A DNA stretch of 5,762 bases from contig CALCPT010000275.1 in the NCBI GenBank assembly GCA_937897265.1, positions 1 to 5,762 on the forward strand. Reading direction: 5' to 3'. Each line of letters begins with the position of its first letter. The first letter of the stretch is position 1. A program made the translations under genes and the position numbers. The DNA comes from an uncultured Alcaligenaceae bacterium (GTDB taxonomy: Bacteria; Pseudomonadota; Gammaproteobacteria; Burkholderiales; Burkholderiaceae_B). Positions 1 to 4,729 of this stretch are shown here, piece after piece. Below the pieces are notes generated by a model. It searched no databases and was not told where the DNA came from. It saw only the letters and a list, made by a program, of their open reading frames with translations.

Positions 1-754
1 CCGAGTTGCCTGCAATCGAATTGATTTGCATGATCGGCAAAAGATTGGCTGGGATATAGAGCAGCGCCGCCGCAACGATGAGTGCCCAGGTCCGACTAAA
101 CAAAGCGGGCGATGGCGCCTTAGGCAAGGCCTCGAACGGCGCGGGCAAGCCAATATCGTGTGCAAGACAGCGAATCTTTTGGGCAGACAGTCGCGTCAAC
201 CCGGTCACAAAGATGGCTGAAGCCGCTGTTGCAAAGAGCCCAACGCCCGCCACCAATGAAGCCAGGCCCACAAGTTTGACCACTGACACCAGGATGCCCA
301 TCAAAAACACCGGCACCATACACCAGGGCTTAAGCGTATCGATCAGGCTGATCAGTTCTTCAAATCGTAATGGCAAGCGTCCAAGCGAGAGGGCTAAAAA
401 CACCCAGAACAGCAGGAGTAATTGAATAAACGGAAGCAAGAACCCTGCAGCAAACGACACAACTGCAACCTCTGGGTACCCCGCTTGCCAAGTAATGATA
501 ATCGCATCAAAAAACGACGCGGCTTGCGATTGACCCGAGATTAAAAGCGTTGCGATTGGATACGCGTTGGCTAAAGCAAAGCAGAGCAACGCGGCCACTA
601 TCACTGCCAACCACGCACCCGGAGTAAAAGTTGAATACGTCTCTAACACGTGGTCGCAACGCTCACATTGCGCCCACTGCCCCGGTTCGAGCACGGGGCG
701 CTGGTAGGCCGCACCACAATGATGACAGGCGAGTAACAAGCCAGGCGAGGCCAT
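1..754 (-). CDS. pqiA: PqiA/LetA-family inner-membrane protein, partial (C-terminus beyond left edge)
   Basis: The minus strand is open from an ATG at 754 to the window edge, giving 251 residues with no stop. Residues 10-13 (CHHC) and 30-33 (CERC) form a CxxC...CxxC zinc ribbon. Hydrophobic segments follow at about 47-70, 97-125 and 145-188, with the family's N-x-YP motif (NAYP 63-66) and a G-YPE-VAVV stretch (92-99). A second PqiA unit starts at about 222 (TWALIVAAALLYIPANLLP), the usual opening of the second membrane domain. E. coli PqiA is about 417 residues, so roughly 40% is missing. In E. coli, PqiA and its paralogue LetA (YebS) work with the MCE proteins PqiB and LetB in lipid transport across the envelope; a pqiB-like gene would be expected downstream, left of this window. 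An in-frame stop upstream and the lack of another ATG support the start, although no clear Shine-Dalgarno is seen and a TTG two codons earlier is possible. The second zinc ribbon looks degenerate: only Cys196 remains between residues 190 and 222. Confidence 0.92.
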   Translation of the reverse strand, partial: MASPGLLLACHHCGAAYQRPVLEPGQWAQCERCDHVLETYSTFTPGAWLAVIVAALLCFALANAYPIATLLISGQSQAASFFDAIIITWQAGYPEVAVVSFAAGFLLPFIQLLLLFWVFLALSLGRLPLRFEELISLIDTLKPWCMVPVFLMGILVSVVKLVGLASLVAGVGLFATAASAIFVTGLTRLSAQKIRCLAHDIGLPAPFEALPKAPSPALFSRTWALIVAAALLYIPANLLPIMQINSIAGNS

Positions 755-819
755 ATTCAAGTTGCCCCGATCGGTTGGTGTGTCATAGAAGCTTCATTGC
801 GCATGACTAGGTCAAGGGT

Positions 820-841
820 CTATCCCACGTCAATGGGATAG
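820..841. repeat. Hairpin in the clpA-pqiA intergenic gap
   Basis: CTATCCCA (820-827) and TGGGATAG (834-841) form a perfect 8-bp stem with a 6-base loop. GGTCT (817-821) and AGACC (848-852) could alternatively close a wider outer stem. It begins 12 bases past the clpA stop in the direction of clpA transcription. No T tract follows on either strand, so it is not a standard intrinsic terminator; it could stabilise the 3' end of the clpA message or assist Rho-dependent termination. The rest of the 99-bp gap (755-853) shows no convincing promoter for the pqiA-like gene. Confidence 0.5.
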
Positions 842-853
842 CACAACAGACCA

Positions 854-3166
854 TTAGTGCGTCAACTCTGTTTCTTGATCAGAACCCGACACCGACTTTT
901 GCGGCTTGTCAGCTCGTGGACCGAACGTCAGTGCCACTTTACCGTCAGCATCAATATCCACAATGACAGAGCCGCCATCGACCAACTTGCCAAACAAAAG
1001 TTCGTCGGCCAGTGCGCGGCGAATCGTATCTTGGATCAAACGCTGCATGGGTCGTGCACCCATTAATGGGTCAAAGCCATTTTTACCCAGATGCGCCCGC
1101 AAAGCATCTGTAAAACTGGCCTCGACGCGCTTTTCATGCAACTGGTCTTCGAGCTGCATCAAGAACTTGTCGACGACACGCAAGATGACAGCCTGATCCA
1201 ACTGCGCAAACGGCACGATCGCATCGAGTCGGTTACGGAATTCGGGAGAGAACAAACGCTTGATGTCACCCATTTCGTCGCCGCTTGCGCGTGTATTTGA
1301 AAAGCCGATGTTCGGCTTATTCAAGGCCTCAGCACCCGCGTTAGTCGTCATCACCAAAATCACGTTACGGAAATCGGCTTTACGACCATTGTTGTCGGTC
1401 AACGTGCCGTGATCCATCACTTGCAGCAAAATATTGAATACATCCGGATGTGCTTTTTCAATTTCATCAAGTAACAACACGCAATGCGGTTGTTTGGTAA
1501 TCGCCTCGGTCAACAAACCGCCTTGATCAAAACCAACATACCCTGGGGGCGCACCGATCAAGCGCGACACGGTGTGGCGCTCCATGTACTCTGACATATC
1601 AAAGCGCAGCAACTCGATACCCAGGGTAAAGGCCAGTTGACGTGCGACTTCGGTTTTACCGACGCCCGTCGGCCCTGAAAACAGAAAAGCGCCAATCGGT
1701 TTTTCAGGGCGACCGAGTCCTGAGCGCGCCATCTTGATGGCAGACGCCAAGACTTCAATCGCGCCATCCTGACCATACACCACTGTTTTCAAGTCGCGTT
1801 CAAGCGTGGCCAACTTACTGCGGTCGTCGCTTGAAACAGTTTGGGGTGGGATACGCGCGATCTTAGAAACGATCGCTTCGATCTCAGCCTTACCAATCAC
1901 TTTCTTTTGCTTTGAACGAGGCAACAAACGTTGCGCCGCCCCTGCCTCATCGATCACGTCAATCGCCTTATCAGGCAAGTGCCGATCATTGATGTGGCGA
2001 GCTGATAATTCAGCAGCTGCAGTCAACGCTGCACCTGAATATTTCACACCATGATGCTCTTCAAAACGGCCTTTCAGCCCGCGCAGAATTTGAATGGTTT
2101 GCGCAACACTTGGCTCAGGCACATCGACTTTTTGAAAACGTCTTGAGAGCGCCGCGTCTTTTTCAAAGACCCCGCGAAACTCGGTGTACGTTGTGGCGCC
2201 GATGCAGCGCAACTGCCCAGACGACAGTGCTGGCTTGAGCAAGTTAGACGCATCTAGCGTACCGCCTGAGGCTGAGCCCGCACCAATCAAGGTATGGATT
2301 TCATCGATAAACAAAATCGCCTGAGGGTTGTTACGCAACTGCTTGAGCACGCCTTTGAGGCGTTGTTCAAAATCACCGCGGTATTTGGTTCCGGCCAAGA
2401 GTGCGCCCATATCTAACGAAAACACCTGAGCGTCTTGCAAAACCTCGGGCACCTCGCCGCGCGTAATGCGATAAGCCAGGCCTTCAGCAATCGCAGTCTT
2501 ACCGACACCAGCTTCACCCACTAAAAGCGGATTGTTTTTACGACGACGGCAGAGAGTTTGAATCACGCGTTCAACTTCGTGTTCGCGCCCGATCAAGGGA
2601 TCGATACGCCCTGCGTTGGCTGCCGCATTCAAGTCTTGTGCATACAGATCGAGCGGTGACTGACGTGCCTCAGCGCCCTGCTCTTCGCCATTGCCCGGTT
2701 GCTCTTTCGGGGTAGGTGCTTCGGCAGACGCTTTACTGATACCGTGCGACAGATAGTTCACAACGTCTAAACGCGAAATACCTTGCTGCTGCAGGTAATA
2801 CACAGCGTGCGATTCTTTTTCGCCAAAGATCGCGACGAGTACATTGGCGCCTGTGACTGGTTTCTTAGAGGCCCCACCCGCAGACACATGCATAATCGCG
2901 CGCTGAATCACGCGCTGAAAGCCAAGAGTCGGCTGTGTATCAACCTCGGTACCCGCTGGGATCACAGGCGTGTTGTCAGTCACAAACTTGCGCAAGTGGC
3001 TGCGCAGTTCGTCAAGATTGGCCACACAGGCTTTGAGCACTTCGATGGCCGCTGCGTTATCGAGCAGCGACAGCAATAGGTGTTCAACCGTAATAAATTC
3101 GTGGCGAGCTGAACGTGCCTCGACAAACGCCATATGCAGGCTAACTTCAAGCTCTTGCGAAATCAC
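854..3166 (-). CDS. clpA: ClpA, ATP-dependent unfoldase subunit of the ClpAP protease
   Basis: This 770-residue protein aligns along its whole length with E. coli ClpA (758 residues). It is a cytoplasmic hexameric AAA+ unfoldase that threads substrates into ClpP and takes N-degron substrates from ClpS. Domains in order: Clp N-domain repeats (about 1-142); a polar linker rich in E, Q, G and A (about 143-178); AAA-1 with Walker A GEAGVGKT (217-224), pore loop KYRG (261-264), Walker B ILFIDE (284-289) and arginine pair SRRF (341-344); AAA-2 with Walker A GPTGVGKT (498-505), pore loop GYVG (542-545), Walker B LLLDE (564-568), arginine finger region FRNR (643-646) and sensor-2 GARP (703-706). The ClpP-docking loop reads IGF (620-622), where E. 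coli ClpA has IGL. All catalytic motifs are intact. Translation starts at GTG, fixed by the match of the N-terminus to ClpA and by a GGAGG site four bases upstream. It lies 127 bp downstream of clpS on the same strand. Confidence 0.99.
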   Translation of the reverse strand: MISQELEVSLHMAFVEARSARHEFITVEHLLLSLLDNAAAIEVLKACVANLDELRSHLRKFVTDNTPVIPAGTEVDTQPTLGFQRVIQRAIMHVSAGGASKKPVTGANVLVAIFGEKESHAVYYLQQQGISRLDVVNYLSHGISKASAEAPTPKEQPGNGEEQGAEARQSPLDLYAQDLNAAANAGRIDPLIGREHEVERVIQTLCRRRKNNPLLVGEAGVGKTAIAEGLAYRITRGEVPEVLQDAQVFSLDMGALLAGTKYRGDFEQRLKGVLKQLRNNPQAILFIDEIHTLIGAGSASGGTLDASNLLKPALSSGQLRCIGATTYTEFRGVFEKDAALSRRFQKVDVPEPSVAQTIQILRGLKGRFEEHHGVKYSGAALTAAAELSARHINDRHLPDKAIDVIDEAGAAQRLLPRSKQKKVIGKAEIEAIVSKIARIPPQTVSSDDRSKLATLERDLKTVVYGQDGAIEVLASAIKMARSGLGRPEKPIGAFLFSGPTGVGKTEVARQLAFTLGIELLRFDMSEYMERHTVSRLIGAPPGYVGFDQGGLLTEAITKQPHCVLLLDEIEKAHPDVFNILLQVMDHGTLTDNNGRKADFRNVILVMTTNAGAEALNKPNIGFSNTRASGDEMGDIKRLFSPEFRNRLDAIVPFAQLDQAVILRVVDKFLMQLEDQLHEKRVEASFTDALRAHLGKNGFDPLMGARPMQRLIQDTIRRALADELLFGKLVDGGSVIVDIDADGKVALTFGPRADKPQKSVSGSDQETELTH

Positions 3167-3170
3167 AATT

Positions 3171-3175
3171 CCTCC
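3171..3175 (-). promoter_or_regulatory. Shine-Dalgarno for the GTG start of clpA
   Basis: On the minus strand GGAGG is followed by AATT and then the GTG at 3166. This strong site decides the GTG start over any downstream ATG; the next in-frame one is Met12, which would remove part of the conserved N-domain helix. Confidence 0.8.
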
Positions 3176-3227
3176 GTCCTTCTTCCGTCAGTGACACCGT
3201 TGATTCATATTCTATGCTTTCCGCGGC

Positions 3228-3238
3228 GTAAGCGTTAC
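3228..3238. repeat. Small palindrome in the clpS-clpA gap, possible operator or clpA promoter region
   Basis: GTAAGCGTTAC is an interrupted palindrome (GTAA-N3-TTAC) within the 127-bp gap upstream of clpA (3167-3293). On the minus strand the gap also holds a TTGTAA hexamer overlapping this palindrome (3235-3240) and a TAGAAT hexamer (3209-3214), but they are 20 bases apart, too far for a normal sigma-70 promoter. A TTGAAA (3255-3260) has no good -10 partner. The gap is long for a simple two-gene operon, so a separate clpA promoter is plausible, but the sequence does not prove one. Confidence 0.25.
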
Positions 3239-3244
3239 AACTAG

Positions 3245-3274
3245 TGAAAAACCTTTTCAAACTGTATTTTTTTT
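3245..3274 (+). terminator. Plus-strand hairpin plus T8 tract, terminator-like
   Basis: TGAAAA (3245-3250) pairs with TTTTCA (3254-3259) around a 3-base loop, and a run of eight T follows at 3267-3274. The stem is AT-rich and weak, and seven bases lie between stem and T run. No plus-strand gene ends here, so it would only act on antisense transcription of clpA. On the minus strand the same tract is an A8 run just downstream of the clpS stop. It may be chance AT-rich sequence. Confidence 0.25.
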
Positions 3275-3293
3275 GCTCATGTTTACGCAGATC

Positions 3294-3617
3294 TCAAGCG
3301 TCATCTGCGGGTTCGAGTACGCACTGCAGTGGGTGCTGTCGAGCGCGCGCATACTGAGCAACCTGAGCCACCCGACTAGAGGCGATATCGTGAGGGTAAA
3401 CACCACACACACCCTTGCCCTCGTGGTGGACTTGCAACATGACTCGAAATGCATCCTCTGAGGACTTACCGAAGAACTTTTCGAGTATGTGAACCACGAA
3501 TTCCATAGGGGTGTAATCGTCATTGAGCAGAATCACCTTAAACATGGGCGGCGGCGCCGTTTTTGCGGTGAGCTTCTCAACAACGAGATCTGGGGGCAGC
3601 GAAGTACGAGTCGACAT
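3294..3617 (-). CDS. clpS: ClpS, N-degron adaptor of ClpAP
   Basis: The 107-residue protein is the normal ClpS length (E. coli 106). ClpS binds N-terminal Phe, Leu, Tyr or Trp of N-degron substrates and hands them to the ClpA N-domain in the cytoplasm. A flexible tail (about 1-24) precedes the folded core that begins at [16 protein letters not shown]. The pocket residues of E. coli ClpS are present at an offset of two: N32, D33 and D34 contacting the alpha-amino group, Met38 as the gate residue, and His64 in the [11 protein letters not shown] motif. The usual C-terminal ARxxxHPLxCxLE signature is at about 91-102. The ATG at 3617 gives the normal tail length; its Shine-Dalgarno is weak. clpA follows on the same strand, and a cold-shock gene lies divergently upstream, as in E. 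coli. Confidence 0.98.
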   Translation of the reverse strand: MSTRTSLPPDLVVEKLTAKTAPPPMFKVILLNDDYTPMEFVVHILEKFFGKSSEDAFRVMLQVHHEGKGVCGVYPHDIASSRVAQVAQYARARQHPLQCVLEPADDA

Positions 3618-3699
3618 AATCAGAGAGCAACATCCTGGCTAAAACGTTCATTTTTGTGACATCTAAGGCACTTTCGTATCCTGTATTACCCTTGGTTTG

Positions 3700-3723
3700 G
3701 GCTTGAAGGCTTGACGGCTTGCG
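3700..3723. repeat. Three tandem octamers in the clpS/csp divergent region
   Basis: GGCTTGAA (3700-3707), GGCTTGAC (3708-3715) and GGCTTGCG (3716-3723) lie head to tail with no gap, sharing GGCTTG. The middle copy contains TTGACG (3711-3716), a good -35-like hexamer reading toward csp, but the hexamer 17 bases on (CAATAT, 3734-3739) is a poor -10. The repeats could be a protein-binding site for the divergent promoters or a small slippage product. The rest of the 235-bp gap between clpS and csp holds the hairpin at 3775-3818 and a TATACA hexamer at 3826-3831, with no confident promoter. Confidence 0.45.
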
Positions 3724-3774
3724 CAAATCTGCTCAATATCTCGCCATACTCAAGAATCTTTGGGTATAGAAACG

Positions 3775-3818
3775 CCGAAAGAATCATGATGATAAGTCAA
3801 AAAGTCATAGTTCTTCGG
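3775..3818 (+). promoter_or_regulatory. Imperfect hairpin upstream of the cold-shock gene, possible 5'-leader structure
   Basis: CCGAAAGAA (3775-3783) pairs with TTCTTCGG (3811-3818) with one bulged A. Inside it, ATGA (3786-3789) can pair with TCAT (3805-3808) across a 2-by-2 internal loop. It ends 34 bases before the csp start codon. Structured 5' leaders are known from cold-shock genes of the CspA family, where they change fold with temperature. Whether this element is transcribed depends on the unknown promoter; if transcription starts near 3838 (TATACA at 3826-3831 as -10), it would be upstream DNA instead. Confidence 0.35.
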
Positions 3819-3852
3819 TTCAGTTTATACATTGCATAAAGAGGCAGGCGGA

Positions 3853-4086
3853 ATGTCGGATTCAGCTACAAACAACGGCCCTAAGGTCACTGGTACAGTT
3901 AAATGGTTTAACGATGCAAAAGGCTTCGGCTTTGTCACACCAGACGACGGCGGCGAAGATCTTTTTGCTCATTTTTCAGCCATTGAGATGAACGGCTTTA
4001 AAACCCTGAAAGAAGGCCAAAAAGTGGCGTTTCAAGTGACTCAGGGCCCAAAGGGCAAACAAGCAACAAATATAACCGCGGCTTAA
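3853..4086 (+). CDS. Cold-shock protein, CspD-like single cold-shock domain
   Basis: The 77-residue protein is a single nucleic-acid-binding cold-shock domain (OB fold), an RNA/ssDNA chaperone of the cytoplasm. It contains GTVKWFN (14-20), RNP-1 KGFGFV (23-28) and RNP-2 LFAHF (38-42 region). The GGED-LFAH and QGPKGKQA stretches resemble E. coli CspD more than CspA, and the gene is divergent to clpS as cspD is in E. coli. The ATG at 3853 is preferred: AAGAGG (3839-3844) lies eight bases upstream and the domain starts 11 residues in. An in-frame TTG at 3832 would add seven non-conserved residues. The DUF192 gene follows after 34 bp. CspD of E. coli inhibits replication in stationary phase; that role cannot be assumed here, and a general CspA/CspE-type function is the alternative. 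Confidence 0.97.
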   Translation: MSDSATNNGPKVTGTVKWFNDAKGFGFVTPDDGGEDLFAHFSAIEMNGFKTLKEGQKVAFQVTQGPKGKQATNITAA

Positions 4087-4116
4087 ACTATCGGGGTGAA
4101 TAACCCCTTGGATAGT
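4087..4116 (+). promoter_or_regulatory. Strong hairpin between csp and the DUF192 gene, covering its ribosome-binding region
   Basis: Immediately after the csp stop codon ACTATC (4087-4092) pairs with GATAGT (4111-4116), and GGGGT (4093-4097) with ACCCC (4103-4107), leaving loop GAATA and a 3-base bulge TTG. This makes 11 base pairs. No T tract follows; only AAAG separates it from the ATG at 4121. The only Shine-Dalgarno-like bases for that ATG (GGATAG, 4110-4115) lie in the 3' arm, so the closed form should hide the ribosome site. It may also protect the csp mRNA 3' end. Confidence 0.7.
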
Positions 4117-4120
4117 AAAG

Positions 4121-4600
4121 ATGCGAAAAATGCTCCTGCGTTTGAAGCAGCGCAGCCGTGCGGCTGCGCTGTTTGTTTTTGCGGCTAGCTCGCTAGCTTA
4201 CCTTCCGGCGGCAGTATCTCAGTCCGCCCCCGCTGGCCCAACCCTGCCTGTTAAAACACTAACGGCTGGCATGCACAGAATTCAAGCCGAAGTTGCCGCT
4301 ACAGACGCGAGCCGCTCTCGGGGCTTGATGTTTCGCAAAGAGCTCGCACCCAACCACGGCATGCTCTTTGTCTTTGACCAAGCCAACGTGCAGTGCTTTT
4401 GGATGCGCAACACACTCTTGCCGCTATCGATCGCATTTATTCTGGATGACGGCACCATCACAAACATCGCCGACATGGCGCCCATGACAGAAAACTCGCA
4501 TTGCTCGACGGCACCTGTGCGCTACACCCTCGAGATGGAACAAGGCTGGTTTGCCAAGCGCGGCATTACCGCTGGCAAAAAGATCACCGGCATCCAGTAA
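4121..4600 (+). CDS. DUF192-family protein with signal peptide (periplasmic, function unknown)
   Basis: The 159-residue protein has an Arg/Lys-rich N-terminus, a hydrophobic core at about 14-31 and a likely signal-peptidase site near 33-36 (AVS-QSA), so it is probably exported. The DUF192 domain covers about 52-159: RGLMFRKEL (67-75), GMLFVF (80-85), CFWMRNTLLPL (92-102), an internal DDG-I-NIADM turn, C128 and a C-terminal YTLEMEQGWFAKRGI stretch. The WMRNT core is the family hallmark. The biochemical role of bacterial DUF192 proteins is not established. ATG 4121 is used because it supplies the signal peptide; ATG 4130 would leave the same hydrophobic core and cannot be excluded. The gene follows csp closely, but its ribosome site is inside a hairpin and a terminator-like stem lies in its first 20 codons, which makes simple co-expression with csp uncertain. 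Confidence 0.93.
   Translation: MRKMLLRLKQRSRAAALFVFAASSLAYLPAAVSQSAPAGPTLPVKTLTAGMHRIQAEVAATDASRSRGLMFRKELAPNHGMLFVFDQANVQCFWMRNTLLPLSIAFILDDGTITNIADMAPMTENSHCSTAPVRYTLEMEQGWFAKRGITAGKKITGIQ
4148..4180 (+). terminator. Intrinsic-terminator-like hairpin with T tract inside the DUF192 signal-peptide codons
   Basis: CAGCGCAGCC (4148-4157) and GGCTGCGCTG (4162-4171) form a perfect 10-bp GC-rich stem around loop GTGC, followed directly by TTTGTTTTT (4172-4180). This is the best Rho-independent terminator shape in the window. It sits 62 bases past the csp stop, so it could end csp transcription, yet it lies in codons 10-20 of the DUF192 reading frame. The T tract encodes Phe-Val-Phe of the signal peptide and the stem encodes Gln-Arg-Ser-Arg-Ala-Ala-Ala-Leu, so part of the pattern may come from coding constraint. 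Confidence 0.6.
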
Positions 4601-4618
4601 GAAATTCTGTTCTTCAAC

Positions 4619-4654
4619 GGGTGTTATCGCTCAGGCGCGAGAATAAAACCACCC
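4619..4654. repeat. Imperfect palindrome after the DUF192 gene
   Basis: GGGTG (4619-4623) pairs with CACCC (4650-4654), TTAT (4624-4627) with ATAA (4643-4646) and CTC (4630-4632) with GAG (4639-4641), with small internal loops and bulges. It begins 18 bases after the DUF192 stop. No T tract follows on the plus strand, so termination by the intrinsic route is not shown. Confidence 0.3.
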
Positions 4655-4674
4655 CAACCAACGAACAAACACAG

Positions 4675-4713
4675 GCTGCTCGAGCCGCACGCTTAGGCGC
4701 GAGCGCGAGCAGC
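4675..4713 (-). terminator. Inverted repeat in the convergent spacer, possible weak terminator for the thiolase gene
   Basis: GCTGCTCG (4675-4682) and CGAGCAGC (4706-4713) are perfect 8-bp arms, with GCC (4684-4686) and GGC (4696-4698) able to pair inside. It starts 17 bases beyond the thiolase stop (TAG at 4732-4730) in that gene's direction. On the minus strand the sequence after the stem is moderately T-rich (CTGTGTTTGTTCGTT), a poor but possible U tract; on the plus strand there is none. Confidence 0.35.
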
Positions 4714-4729
4714 ACGTCTTGACGCGGTA

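Noticed and set aside
78..425. Plus-strand open frame of 115 codons at the left end
   Set aside because: It is antisense to the PqiA-like gene, whose minus-strand protein shows the zinc ribbon and membrane segments; the plus-strand product has no recognisable domain.
3832..3834. TTG as an upstream start for the cold-shock protein
   Set aside because: It would add seven residues not typical of the family, and the AAGAGG site is well spaced for ATG 3853.
4501..4722. Plus-strand 73-codon frame overlapping the end of the DUF192 gene
   Set aside because: Its first half overlaps the DUF192 domain in another frame, and the rest is low-complexity Ala/Arg/Ser from the palindromic spacer.
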